Source: an uncultured Algibacter sp. (GTDB lineage Bacteria > Bacteroidota > Bacteroidia > Flavobacteriales > Flavobacteriaceae). From it: a stretch of 36,498 bases of DNA. Below, piece by piece: positions 24,254-32,327 of the stretch. The stretch is taken from NCBI RefSeq assembly GCF_947487605.1, contig NZ_CANKXK010000015.1, positions 1 through 36,498 of the forward strand, read 5' to 3'. Each line of letters starts with the position of its first letter. Position 1 is the stretch's first letter. The notes below the pieces were generated by a model. It was not told the DNA's origin, ran no database searches, and worked only from the letters and a program-made list of their open reading frames with translations. The position numbers and the translations under genes were made by a program.

Positions 24254-24284
24254 CAAATTTAAAAATCTAGCCATCAAAAACAAA
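24254..24284 (-). promoter_or_regulatory. Promoter for yebC
   Basis: On the minus strand, TTTG (24281-24284), exactly 19 bases, then TAAATTTG (24254-24261): a full match to the Bacteroidetes promoter. Transcription from about 24249 would include the hairpin in a 66-base leader. The -33 box abuts the stop codon of the upstream pterin dehydratase gene, so yebC is probably transcribed on its own. Confidence 0.75.
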
Positions 24285-24575
24285 CTATTCTTCAGGCTCA
24301 ACAATATTTTCTATGGCTTCGGCCAATTTAAAATCTTTGTTTGTTACGCCACCTGCATCATGTGTTGATAATGAAATTGTTAGCACATTGTAAATATTAC
24401 TCCAATCTGGGTGATGATTTAAAGCTTCACACTCAAAAGCTATCCTACTCATGGCACTAAAACAGTCTTTAAAGTTTTCAAACTCAAATTCTGCATGAAT
24501 AGCATTATCATAAAATTCCCAGTCTGGAAATCTGAGTAATTTTTTCTCTATGTCTTCTTCTGAAAGTTTGCTCAT
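24285..24575 (-). CDS. 4a-hydroxytetrahydrobiopterin dehydratase (pterin-4a-carbinolamine dehydratase)
   Basis: A 96-residue enzyme that dehydrates the carbinolamine formed by aromatic amino acid hydroxylases, regenerating the pterin cofactor. The family signature is clear: CEALNHHPDWSNIYNVLTI (49-67) with the catalytic histidines, followed by LSTHDAGGVTNKD. Full family length. It lies 37 bases downstream of the epimerase gene and is probably in the same transcript. No aromatic amino acid hydroxylase is in the window. Confidence 0.95.
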   Translation of the reverse strand: MSKLSEEDIEKKLLRFPDWEFYDNAIHAEFEFENFKDCFSAMSRIAFECEALNHHPDWSNIYNVLTISLSTHDAGGVTNKDFKLAEAIENIVEPEE

Positions 24576-24612
24576 GGTTATTGAAATATTTATCTGATAA
24601 CAATTTAATCAA

Positions 24613-25455
24613 TTATATTTTTAAATCGGCTAAAATATCTTCGCTATTAATTTGAAGATGCTTTGGTAGTTTATTAAACTTAGGCAATACCGCTAAATAT
24701 CTATCATCATTTGTAGTATAAACGCGCTTATAAATAGGTGTGTTTTTAGATTCCAAAGTGGCTATTACTTCTTTTACAAAATCTTCATGGTGGACTAAAT
24801 CATTACTTCCTAAATGGAAGATACCATGTTTATTTCTATTGATGATATAATGAATTTGCTGAGTTACTTTAGAGTCTGTTGTAACATTAATAATCAAATT
24901 AGGAAATACTTCAATAGGCTCTTTCGCTTTGATAAATTGAATGATTTCTTGTAATCGAGGAGATTGTGTTCCAAAAACCATAGGTAATCTTAAAATAGCC
25001 ACTTGTTTTTTAGGTAAACGCAATAGCATATTTTCTATTTTTATTTTGAAATGCCCATAAATACTATTACTGTATGTTTTATCTTGCTCATAACTTGGAT
25101 ATTTTATATAAGCATCAAAAACATTAGCAGAAGACAGAAAAATAATCTTTATTTTATGACTGAATACATATTCAGTTAAATGTTGATGCAGTAATACTTG
25201 TTTTGAAAAATCGCCACGTAAGGTAGAAATTATAATGGTTGGCTTAACAATATCTAAAATCTCATAAACATCATCTTCTTCAATATTATATTGAAAAAAG
25301 TGATTGTTTTTTTCTAAAACTTTATTTGAAATATTATAAGTTCCGTAGGTTTTAAAATAAGCGCAGAGTTCTTTATAGATTGCTCCTCCTAAAAAACCAC
25401 TTGCACCAATAATTAAGATTCTATGTTTGCTTGTTATCTTCTCCGTCTCTTTCAT
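24613..25455 (-). CDS. NAD-dependent epimerase/dehydratase (RmlD-like extended SDR)
   Basis: A protein of about 280 residues. The start is the ATG at 25455; a TTG two codons upstream is unlikely. The Rossmann nucleotide-binding motif is ILIIGASGFLGGAIYKEL (about 12-29). The catalytic pair appears as YSNSIYGHFKIK, with the YxxxK pattern, preceded by IIFLSSANVFD. RmlD-like fingerprints (ILRLPMVFG, GIFHLGSNDLVHHEDF) suggest a sugar-nucleotide reductase, but the true substrate is unknown. It follows gcvT by 23 bases, with a short terminator-like hairpin between them. Confidence 0.85.
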   Translation of the reverse strand: MKETEKITSKHRILIIGASGFLGGAIYKELCAYFKTYGTYNISNKVLEKNNHFFQYNIEEDDVYEILDIVKPTIIISTLRGDFSKQVLLHQHLTEYVFSHKIKIIFLSSANVFDAYIKYPSYEQDKTYSNSIYGHFKIKIENMLLRLPKKQVAILRLPMVFGTQSPRLQEIIQFIKAKEPIEVFPNLIINVTTDSKVTQQIHYIINRNKHGIFHLGSNDLVHHEDFVKEVIATLESKNTPIYKRVYTTNDDRYLAVLPKFNKLPKHLQINSEDILADLKI

Positions 25456-25464
25456 CTTCAATAT

Positions 25465-25485
25465 AAAAACAAGCTATTTTAGCTT
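25465..25485 (-). terminator. Weak intrinsic terminator after gcvT
   Basis: The minus strand has AAGCTA-AAA-TAGCTT (25471-25485) followed by GTTTTT (25465-25470). The stem is only 6 pairs and overlaps the gcvT stop, so it may attenuate rather than fully stop transcription into the epimerase gene. Confidence 0.4.
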
Positions 25486-26561
25486 TTATAAAAAGGTAAT
25501 TTAATCACAGTTGCAGGAATAGCTTTTTTACGTATTTGTATATTTATTTTACTATTTACATCTGCAAAAATAGTTGGCACATAGCCCAAACCAATACCCT
25601 TGCTTAATGATGGAGACATCGTTCCAGAAGTTACTATTCCAATTTTATTACCATTACCATCAACAATATCATAACCATGGCGCGGGATTCCACGTTCATC
25701 CAACTCAAAAGCAATAAGTTTACGTTCTGCTCCACGTTCTTTTTCAGCTTTTAAGGCTTCAGAATTTGTAAAATCTTTTGTGAATTTTGTGATCCATCCT
25801 AAACCAGCTTCAATAGGTGAGGTGGTGTCATCAATATCATTTCCGTAAAGACAATACCCCATTTCTAAACGTAAGGTGTCACGAGCAGCAAGACCAATGG
25901 GTTTAATACCAAAATCTGCTCCAGCTTCTATAACTTTATCCCATATTTGTTTTACCTCAGCGTTTTTGCAATAAATTTCAAAGCCGCCACTTCCAGTATA
26001 ACCTGTAGCCGAAATTATCACATGCTCAATACCTGCAAAATCGCCAACCACAAAATTGTAAAACTTTATAGCTGATAAATCATGACTGGTAATACTTTGC
26101 ATGGCTTCAATAGCTTTTGGACCTTGAATAGCAAGTAGCGAATAATCTTCACTTAAGTTACGTATGCTGGCTCCAACATCATTTTTTGATTGAATCCAGT
26201 TCCAATCTTTTTCAATATTACTCGCATTAACTACTAACAAATAAGTGGCTTCTTTTATTTTATAAATGATTAAATCGTCAACAATACCGCCATCATCATT
26301 TGGTAAACAACTGTATTGCGCTTTACCAATAGTTAATTTTGAAGCATCGTTACTTGATACTTTTTGTATTAAATCAAGCGCATGTTCGCCTTCAATTAAA
26401 AACTCGCCCATGTGCGACACATCAAACACGCCAACTGCGTTTCTAACCGTTTCGTGTTCTATGTTTACGCCCTCATATTGTACAGGCATGTTGTATCCAG
26501 CAAAAGGCACCATTTTGGCTCCAAGCGTTTCGTGAGTTTCAGTTAAGGCTGTATTTTTCAT
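25479..26561 (-). CDS. gcvT: Aminomethyltransferase (glycine cleavage system T protein)
   Basis: A 360-residue enzyme that transfers the aminomethyl carbon of glycine to tetrahydrofolate, releasing ammonia from the H protein. Family blocks run the full length: [16 protein letters not shown] (16-31), [12 protein letters not shown] (43-54), [20 protein letters not shown] and the C-terminal GIGLGYVP. Size matches (about 360). The other glycine cleavage genes are not nearby. A TACATTTG -7 box at 26619-26626 predicts a leader of about 53 bases that contains a REP-like hairpin just before the start codon. Confidence 0.96.
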   Translation of the reverse strand: MKNTALTETHETLGAKMVPFAGYNMPVQYEGVNIEHETVRNAVGVFDVSHMGEFLIEGEHALDLIQKVSSNDASKLTIGKAQYSCLPNDDGGIVDDLIIYKIKEATYLLVVNASNIEKDWNWIQSKNDVGASIRNLSEDYSLLAIQGPKAIEAMQSITSHDLSAIKFYNFVVGDFAGIEHVIISATGYTGSGGFEIYCKNAEVKQIWDKVIEAGADFGIKPIGLAARDTLRLEMGYCLYGNDIDDTTSPIEAGLGWITKFTKDFTNSEALKAEKERGAERKLIAFELDERGIPRHGYDIVDGNGNKIGIVTSGTMSPSLSKGIGLGYVPTIFADVNSKINIQIRKKAIPATVIKLPFYKS

Positions 26562-26577
26562 TGAAATAATTTTTCAC

Positions 26578-26603
26578 CATTCCCTCGAAGGAGGAAACCT
26601 CAT
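26578..26603 (-). repeat. REP-like hairpin in the gcvT leader (copy 2 of 3)
   Basis: Plus-strand CATTCCCTCGAAGGAGGAAA lies 17 bases upstream of the gcvT ATG. RNA stem UUUCCUC/GAGGGAA around a CUUC loop (7 pairs). Relative to the yebC copy, the sixth pair changes from U-G to U-A and the third from C-G to U-G, so pairing is preserved. Confidence 0.75.
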
Positions 26604-26618
26604 TATTTTTAACGAAAA

Positions 26619-26626
26619 CAAATGTA
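26619..26626 (-). promoter_or_regulatory. -7 promoter element for gcvT
   Basis: The minus strand reads TACATTTG (exact TAnnTTTG). No TTG at the -33 distance. Predicted start near 26614, so the hairpin at 26578-26603 would be transcribed. Confidence 0.5.
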
Positions 26627-26644
26627 TAGAAAATTTATATTAAC

Positions 26645-26659
26645 GCTTTCGCGGAAGCA
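26645..26659. repeat. 15-base GC-rich word, intergenic copy
   Basis: GCTTTCGCGGAAGCA, a near-palindrome, occurs identically inside the thrA coding region at 29962-29976. See findings. Confidence 0.5.
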
Positions 26660-26738
26660 GTAAAAGGTTTGTTAAAATTGAGTTGTTATTATTTCTTTAA
26701 ATTGGATTCTACATCAAGTGCGAAATAAGAAACTTAAC

Positions 26739-26933
26739 ACCTGAGTTCGATTATTAAAATACTGATAATATGAATATTATAGTTTTCCGAAAGATTTTGA
26801 ACACCTTGTAGGTATTTCTAATTGATGTGATCATACCTACAAGGTTTAAAAAAAGACCTTGCAGGATATCAGAGTTGGATTTTATTTCTTAAAATCAATT
26901 CATTATATGAAATATTATTAATCGAACTCAGGT
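26739..26933. repeat. Fold-back repeat element between gcvT and thrC
   Basis: The ends are a perfect 15-base inverted repeat: ACCTGAGTTCGATTA (26739-26753) and TAATCGAACTCAGGT (26919-26933). Inside is a second perfect inverted repeat, ACCTTGTAGGTAT (26803-26815) and ATACCTACAAGGT (26833-26845), plus a third arm ACCTTGCAGG near 26856-26865. The right end abuts the thrC stop codon exactly. It resembles a non-autonomous mobile element or a compound terminator; no coding capacity was seen. With the hairpin, -7 box and 15-base word listed, this accounts for the 372-base gap between gcvT and thrC. Confidence 0.7.
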
Positions 26934-28226
26934 TTAACGCAACAAAAATCCTTTTAAATCCTCATAAGTAGAAATAACAACAGATTCTTTTTCTTTTCCC
27001 ATAACCGACTGAATTTGCTTTGGTAGAGTTTGCTCTTCTTTAATAACCTCTTCAACAACATCTAAAAACTTAGTTGGATGTGCGGTTTCTAAAAACACAC
27101 AATGTGCGTTTGGATTTTCTTTTAAATGTGATTTACAACCTAAATACCCAACAGCACCATGTGGGTCTGCAACATAATTATAGTTATTATAAATTTCTAG
27201 CATAGCTTCACGAGTTTCATTATCAGTAAAACTATAAGACGATAGATTTTCTTTTAAAGTATCAAATTTGTTTTTGTAGATTTCTTGAATACGAATAAAG
27301 TTACTTGGTGCACCAACATCCATAGCATTTGATATGGTTTGAACCGATAGTTTTGGCTCGTATAACTGCGAAATTAAATAACGCGTTACTACATTATTGG
27401 CATTATTTGAAGCTACAAAATGTTTGATTGGTAAACCTAATTGTTGCGCCATCATGCCTGCACAAATATTCCCGAAGTTTCCACTAGGTACTGAAAACAC
27501 TATGTCTTTATACTGTTTATGTAATTGTTTATATGCAAACATAAAGTAGAACAATTGTGGTAACCATCGTGCTACATTAATAGAGTTTGCAGATGTGAGT
27601 TGCATTTGACTTGTTAAACTTTCATCCAAAAAAGCTGTTTTAACCATAGCTTGACAATCATCAAATGTGCCATTAACTTCCAAGGCTTTAATGTTTTGTC
27701 CTAAGGTTGTTAATTGCTTTTCTTGAATGTCGCTCACTTTTCCGCTAGGGTAGAGTATAACTACATTTACACCTTTAACACCTAAAAACCCGTTAGCCAC
27801 TGCACCACCAGTATCTCCAGAGGTAGCCACCAAAACAGTAACTTCATTAGTATTATCCTTATTGAAATAGCCTAAACAACGTGCCATAAAACGAGCACCA
27901 ACATCTTTAAACGCCATGGTTGGGCCATGAAATAATTCTAAAGTAGAAATGTTGTTGTTTAGCTTCACCACAGGGAAATCAAAAGACAGCGTTTCTTCAA
28001 CAATTGTTTTTAAAATAGCATCTGGAATTTCAGGAGATACAAATTGTTTGATGGCCTCAAAAGCTATTTCAGAATACGATAAATTATCAAAATTATCCCA
28101 AAAGGATTGTGGAAAAGGACTAATGCTTTCTGGAAAGTATAAACCTTTATCTGGGGCTAATCCTTTTATAACAGCATCTTTGAATGATGTGTTTGGGGCT
28201 TGTTTATTTAATGAGTAGTAGTTCAT
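26934..28226 (-). CDS. thrC: Threonine synthase
   Basis: A 430-residue pyridoxal-phosphate enzyme that makes threonine from O-phosphohomoserine. The start is the ATG at 28226 (MNYYSLNKQAPNTSFKDAV); an upstream in-frame extension to 28286 would run into the repeat flanking the four-helix-bundle cassette and is not conserved sequence. The PLP lysine is K107 in GPTMAFKDVGARFM. SGDTGGAVANGF (phosphate loop) and VPSGNFGNICAG follow. It is the third gene of the thr operon but is separated from thrB by an inserted 450-base cassette. Confidence 0.96.
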   Translation of the reverse strand: MNYYSLNKQAPNTSFKDAVIKGLAPDKGLYFPESISPFPQSFWDNFDNLSYSEIAFEAIKQFVSPEIPDAILKTIVEETLSFDFPVVKLNNNISTLELFHGPTMAFKDVGARFMARCLGYFNKDNTNEVTVLVATSGDTGGAVANGFLGVKGVNVVILYPSGKVSDIQEKQLTTLGQNIKALEVNGTFDDCQAMVKTAFLDESLTSQMQLTSANSINVARWLPQLFYFMFAYKQLHKQYKDIVFSVPSGNFGNICAGMMAQQLGLPIKHFVASNNANNVVTRYLISQLYEPKLSVQTISNAMDVGAPSNFIRIQEIYKNKFDTLKENLSSYSFTDNETREAMLEIYNNYNYVADPHGAVGYLGCKSHLKENPNAHCVFLETAHPTKFLDVVEEVIKEEQTLPKQIQSVMGKEKESVVISTYEDLKGFLLR

Positions 28227-28243
28227 TTTTCTTAATATTGACC

Positions 28244-28268
28244 GAAGACCATTGACGGAAGACGGATG
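28244..28268. repeat. Imperfect terminal inverted repeat of the four-helix-bundle cassette, thrC side
   Basis: This 25-base stretch is identical at 21 of 25 positions to the reverse complement of 28670-28694. Together they flank the small gene at 28303-28686. Each is itself built from repeated GAAGACC/GAAGACGG units. Confidence 0.6.
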
Positions 28269-28302
28269 TTTGTTTTCGTTTTTCAATTAAAAAACGCGAG
28301 TT

Positions 28303-28686
28303 TTATTTAATATTTTTTCTAAAGGCGCTCATCATATTCATGAGATGATAAGCTTCATCGTATAGTTTTGTGAATTCGTTTTCTGAAATATAATTTCTTC
28401 TTTTAGCTTTGAATAAACAGGTGACAACTTCAGCTAAAGAACGTATTGAATATCCAATAAATTTTTTTTGTTCTGGGTTAGATTGTCCAATTGAACCCTC
28501 AGAAATGTTTAAGGCAATTGAATCTGATGCTCGACATATTTGAGAGGATAAGTTAAACTTTTCTTTGGCAGGAAAGTTTATTGTTAGCTTATCAATAATT
28601 TCACCAAAATCCATAGCTTTTTGCCAAATAATAAGTTTCTCAAATTTAAATCTTTGTAACTGGGTAAATCTTCCGTCTTCAGTCAT
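28303..28686 (-). CDS. Four helix bundle protein (23S rRNA intervening-sequence family)
   Basis: A 127-residue all-helical protein of the S23/four-helix-bundle family, first described in intervening sequences of 23S rRNA genes and related in fold to the Avd accessory protein of diversity-generating retroelements. The motifs FEKLIIWQKAMDFGEII, QICRASDSIALNISEG (about 47-62) and YSIRSLAEVVTCL are diagnostic. The function is unknown. Its first codons (MTEDGR) are encoded by the flanking inverted repeat at 28670-28694. It sits between thrB and thrC, 12 bases after the thrB stop, and has the look of a mobile cassette inserted in a metabolic operon. No reverse transcriptase or transposase is near. 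Confidence 0.88.
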   Translation of the reverse strand: MTEDGRFTQLQRFKFEKLIIWQKAMDFGEIIDKLTINFPAKEKFNLSSQICRASDSIALNISEGSIGQSNPEQKKFIGYSIRSLAEVVTCLFKAKRRNYISENEFTKLYDEAYHLMNMMSAFRKNIK

Positions 28687-28694
28687 CGGTCTTC
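28670..28694. repeat. Imperfect terminal inverted repeat of the four-helix-bundle cassette, thrB side
   Basis: Partner of 28244-28268 (21 of 25 bases complementary). It contains the start codon of the cassette gene (28684-28686). Confidence 0.6.
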
Positions 28695-28698
28695 CGAA

Positions 28699-29619
28699 TT
28701 AAATTATCTTAACACCATCAATATTAATTTTTGACACATGTATATCAAACTCAATTACTGTTTTTAAATACACACTTTGCATAGCGTCTTTTACTTTTTT
28801 TGCTGTTTCCAGTCCTTTGCTTAATGAAAATATTGAAGGCCCAGAACCCGAAATTCCAGCACCTAATGCACCAGCTTCTATAACAGCTTTTTTAACCTCA
28901 TTAAATTGTGGAATTAATTGGCTTCGATGTGGCTCTACAATAACATCTTTTAGCGAATTACTGATTAAGTTGTAATCACTCGTATGCAGCGCATGCACTA
29001 AACTTCCCAAATTTGCCCATTGCTCTATAGCATCACTTAATGCAACTTCTTTTGGAAGCACTGCTCTAGATTCTGAAGTTTTAATTTCAATCTGCGGATG
29101 AATAATAGTTGCATATAAATCATCCGGAGATGGAATTTCTAAAATCTGTAAAGGCGACACACTCTTCACTAGGGTGAATCCTCCAAAAAGCGCAGGAGCG
29201 AGGTTATCGGCATGCTCACATTTGCTTGCCAAAGCTTCACCTTTTATTGCAAATTCTGTGAGTTGGGTTTTATTAAAAGGTTTACCTAATAATTCATTCA
29301 TTCCATACACACTGCCAACAGCACTGGCAGCACTACTTCCAATGCCACTACCAGGTTTAATGTTTTTGTAGATTTCAATTTCAAAACCAAAATCAACATC
29401 AAGCGTTTTATACATAGCTAATGCAGAAACACCAGCAACGTTTAATTCTGTTTCATAAGGCAAATTAAAACCTTCAATTTTGGTAATATGAATGCCTTTT
29501 TTGTTGGTTTTTCTAACAACCATTTCATCGCCAACACTATCTAAGCAAAAACCTAGTACATCAAAACCGCATGCTACATTGGCTACAGTTGCTGGAGAAA
29601 ATATTTTTATTTCGTTCAT
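28699..29619 (-). CDS. thrB: Homoserine kinase
   Basis: A 306-residue GHMP kinase that phosphorylates homoserine, the step before threonine synthase. The ATP-binding motif is KPGSGIGSSAAS (88-99). The N-terminal IFSPATVANVACGFDVLGF and the C-terminal AGISGSGPSIFSL glycine motif fit the family. Second gene of the thr operon, 107 bases downstream of thrA. A REP-like hairpin precedes it by 19 bases, and I see no good promoter in the gap, so it is probably read from the thrA transcript. Confidence 0.96.
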   Translation of the reverse strand: MNEIKIFSPATVANVACGFDVLGFCLDSVGDEMVVRKTNKKGIHITKIEGFNLPYETELNVAGVSALAMYKTLDVDFGFEIEIYKNIKPGSGIGSSAASAVGSVYGMNELLGKPFNKTQLTEFAIKGEALASKCEHADNLAPALFGGFTLVKSVSPLQILEIPSPDDLYATIIHPQIEIKTSESRAVLPKEVALSDAIEQWANLGSLVHALHTSDYNLISNSLKDVIVEPHRSQLIPQFNEVKKAVIEAGALGAGISGSGPSIFSLSKGLETAKKVKDAMQSVYLKTVIEFDIHVSKINIDGVKII

Positions 29620-29637
29620 CTCTAATTATCTCTTTGT

Positions 29638-29663
29638 TTTTCCCGCTAAGGCGGAAATCTCAT
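29638..29663 (-). repeat. REP-like hairpin in the thrA-thrB gap (copy 3 of 3)
   Basis: Plus-strand TTTCCCGCTAAGGCGGAAAT lies 19 bases upstream of the thrB ATG. RNA stem UUUCCGC/GCGGGAA around a CUUA loop; the sixth pair is G-C here against U-A and U-G in the other copies. Confidence 0.7.
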
Positions 29664-29726
29664 CATAAAAAATTAAATTATGTGATTTCTAACTTGCGTT
29701 CAAATGACTATTAAAACACACTTTTC

Positions 29727-32171
29727 CTAATCATTTGCAAGTCTAATAATATCAGCAAATAGTCCTGATGCTGTAACATCTGCACCAGCTCCAGCGCCTT
29801 TAATAATCATGGGTTGTTTTGGGTAACGTTCTGTATAAAACATTACAATATTATCGCTACCTTCTAAATTATAAAACGGATGCCCTTCTGGGATTTCTTG
29901 CAATCCAACACTAGCTTTCCCATTATCAAATTTTGCTACATATTTTAACTGACAATTGTTGGCTTTCGCGGAAGCATATAAACTTTGATAATGTGCTTCA
30001 TCTTCAATTAATGTTTGATAAAAATCATCTACACTATCACTTTTTAATCCTGAATCTGACAAGAAAGATGCATTTTCAATATCTTCTAAATTCATTTCAA
30101 CACCACTTTCTCTGGCTAGAATTAATATTTTCCGAGCCACATCAACACCACTTAAATCAATTCTTGGGTCAGGTTCAGTATAACCTTCTGCACCAGCTTG
30201 TTTTACAACATCATAAAACTTAGTTTTATCAGTAAAATTATTAAACACAAAGTTTAAACTTCCAGATAAAACAGCTTGAATTGAGTTGATTTTATCGCCA
30301 GAAGCAATTAGGTTGCTTAAAGTATCAATTACAGGTAAACCAGCGCCAACATTAGTTTCAAACAAGTAGGGTGCGTTGTATTTTAGGGAGAGTTCTTTTA
30401 ATTCTTTATATTTATTATAATCACTAGAACAAGCAATTTTATTGCAAGCTACAATGGCTATACTTTCTCTTAAATACTGCGGGTATAAGTTAGCTACATT
30501 GGCATTGGCAGTAACATCTACAAAAATGCTATTGCGTAGGTTTAAAGTTTTTGCACTTTCAAAGAATCCCTCTAATGATGCTTTTTCTCCATTGTCTAGT
30601 TGGGTTTTCCAGTTATTTAAATTTAAACCAGATTCATCAAAAATCATTTTTCTAGAGTTTGAAAGACCAATAACTCTAAGATTGATTTTTAAATTTTCTT
30701 TTAAATATTTTTTTTGCTGATTTATTTGTTCAACTAAACGTTCTCCCACATTACCAACCCCAGTAATAAACACATTAAGTTGTTTTGTTTTTGCTTCAAA
30801 AAACTGTTCATGCAAGGTGTTAAGCGCTTTTTTTACATCTTTTTCGTCTATAACAGCAGTTATGTTTTTCTCTGAAGCACCTTGAGCAATGGCTCTGATA
30901 TTGATGTTGTTTCTGCCTAAAGTGCTAAACATTTTACCACTTATACCTTGATGATTTTTCATGTTATCTCCAACAAGTGCAATAATTGATAAGCCTTTTT
31001 CTATAGCAATAGGTTCAATTTTACCTAGCGTAATTTCATTTTCAAATGCAGCATCAATAGCATGTTTTGCAATTTCAGATTCTTTGTATTCAATCCCCAA
31101 ACAAATAGAATGCTCTGATGATGCTTGAGTAATCATTATCACATTTATTTTCTCTTGTGATAAGGTTTCGAATAACCGCTTAGAAAACCCTGGAATACCT
31201 ACCATTCCGCTACCTTCAAGAGTCAATAAAGCAATATTGTTTATATTACTAATACCCTTTACAGGACTTGAAGATTTTATGACTTCATTAGAAATTACTG
31301 TTCCAATAGATTCAGGTTCTAAAGTATTTTTAATATGAATAGGAATACCTAAGTTGAGAACAGGTTGTACAGTAGGAGGGTATAATACTTTTGCTCCAAA
31401 ATGCGATAATTCCATAGCTTCTTGATATGAAATTTTATTGATAGGATATGCCTGTTTTACCAATTTAGGATTGGTAGTAAACATGCCGCTTACATCTGTC
31501 CAGATTTCAAGCTGATCTACATTTAAGGCCGCTGCAATAATAGCAGCTGTAAAGTCAGAGCCACCACGCCCAAGCGTTGTTTGTTCGCCAAGAGCCGATT
31601 TAGAAATAAACCCTGGTAGTATGGTTATACTTTGCGAAGCAGATTTAAAATAATCTTTTATGTTTTTATTTGTAATACTGTAATCAACTTCAGCCTTTGT
31701 AAAGTTTGAATTGGTTATTATTAGCTCTTGCGAGTTTTTCCTTTCTGCAGATAAGCTTCTATTCTTCATAGTTTCAGCTATGATAAAAGATGAAAGCGTT
31801 TCTCCAAATGTCACTAACTTATCTGATGTTTTGGGAGATAATTCATTTATCAAATAAATACCTTCCAACAAGCTTTTAAGTGCATTTAACTTTTCATCTA
31901 GATAACCTAAAATAGTTTGATTATTATCTGGATTCAATTCCTTGATAATATCGAAATGAATATTCTCTATTAAACTAAATGTTTCTTTAAAAGAATCATC
32001 TTTAGTTTGAGCCTGCTTCCCAGCGAGTAATAATTTGTCTGTAATACCACCAACAGCAGAAACTACGCATACAATCGTATCTTTTTTAGAATAATTTTCT
32101 AAAATATTGATAACATTGTTTATGTTTTTTGAAGAACCTACAGAAGTTCCTCCGAATTTTAAAACCTTCAT
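29727..32171 (-). CDS. thrA: Bifunctional aspartate kinase/homoserine dehydrogenase I
   Basis: An 814-residue fusion enzyme for the first and third steps from aspartate to homoserine. The aspartokinase domain begins KFGGTSVGSSKNINNV (5-20) and contains TLGRGGSDFTAAIIAAAL. Two ACT-type regulatory segments follow (about 315-455; VMITQASSEHSICLG and IRAIAQGASEKNITAVI), the usual site of threonine feedback. The homoserine dehydrogenase domain starts near 463 with VFITGVGNVGERLV and includes GAEGYTEPDPRIDLSGVDVA. Full length for the family. The gene is preceded by a threonine-rich leader reading frame at 32254-32361, so both enzyme activity and expression may respond to threonine. Confidence 0.97.
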   Translation of the reverse strand: MKVLKFGGTSVGSSKNINNVINILENYSKKDTIVCVVSAVGGITDKLLLAGKQAQTKDDSFKETFSLIENIHFDIIKELNPDNNQTILGYLDEKLNALKSLLEGIYLINELSPKTSDKLVTFGETLSSFIIAETMKNRSLSAERKNSQELIITNSNFTKAEVDYSITNKNIKDYFKSASQSITILPGFISKSALGEQTTLGRGGSDFTAAIIAAALNVDQLEIWTDVSGMFTTNPKLVKQAYPINKISYQEAMELSHFGAKVLYPPTVQPVLNLGIPIHIKNTLEPESIGTVISNEVIKSSSPVKGISNINNIALLTLEGSGMVGIPGFSKRLFETLSQEKINVIMITQASSEHSICLGIEYKESEIAKHAIDAAFENEITLGKIEPIAIEKGLSIIALVGDNMKNHQGISGKMFSTLGRNNINIRAIAQGASEKNITAVIDEKDVKKALNTLHEQFFEAKTKQLNVFITGVGNVGERLVEQINQQKKYLKENLKINLRVIGLSNSRKMIFDESGLNLNNWKTQLDNGEKASLEGFFESAKTLNLRNSIFVDVTANANVANLYPQYLRESIAIVACNKIACSSDYNKYKELKELSLKYNAPYLFETNVGAGLPVIDTLSNLIASGDKINSIQAVLSGSLNFVFNNFTDKTKFYDVVKQAGAEGYTEPDPRIDLSGVDVARKILILARESGVEMNLEDIENASFLSDSGLKSDSVDDFYQTLIEDEAHYQSLYASAKANNCQLKYVAKFDNGKASVGLQEIPEGHPFYNLEGSDNIVMFYTERYPKQPMIIKGAGAGADVTASGLFADIIRLAND
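29962..29976. repeat. 15-base GC-rich word inside thrA
   Basis: GCTTTCGCGGAAGCA, identical to 26645-26659. Here it encodes the ASAKA part of YASAKANNC in the homoserine dehydrogenase domain. Confidence 0.45.
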
Positions 32172-32212
32172 TTTTTAATGAATTGTTTGTTAAAAAAAAT
32201 ATTTAAGAATTC

Positions 32213-32327
32213 GTGATGAAAAAAATCACAAAAATAGCCTGAAGAATATGTAATTAGCAACCCCAAAGGGTTGTAGTATTTGTAGTAAATCTAAAAATAG
32301 ATGTATTAGCCTTAAAATTTAAAGCTA
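32213..32327 (-). promoter_or_regulatory. Hairpin series of the thr leader (candidate attenuator)
   Basis: In transcript order: a 9-pair stem with one G-U pair (32327-32307, UAGC...GGCUA); AUCUA-UUUU-UAGAU (32302-32289); CAACCC-UUUG-GGGUUG (32273-32258), which overlaps the last threonine codons and the stop of the leader frame; and GUGAU-UUUUUUC-AUCAC (32229-32213). U-rich stretches follow the third stem after about 25 bases. AGGCUA occurs twice (in stem 1 and near 32239-32234), offering alternative pairing with UAGCUU. A classical GC stem followed directly by a U run is not present, so the mechanism is unclear. Confidence 0.5.

Noticed and set aside
28227-28286. N-terminal extension of threonine synthase
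   Set aside because: It is encoded by the repeat flanking the four-helix-bundle cassette; conserved thrC sequence begins at the ATG at 28226.
28244-28694. Diversity-generating retroelement, suggested by the Avd-like fold
   Set aside because: No reverse transcriptase, template repeat or variable-repeat gene is present nearby.
29930-30223. Plus-strand open frame rich in His, Leu and Gln antisense to thrA
   Set aside because: Composition is an artefact of the reverse complement of the thrA coding sequence.
32258-32273. CAACCC/GGGTTG stem as a simple intrinsic terminator of the nnr or thr transcripts
   Set aside because: No U run follows the stem on either strand within a few bases; it is better described as part of the leader RNA structure.
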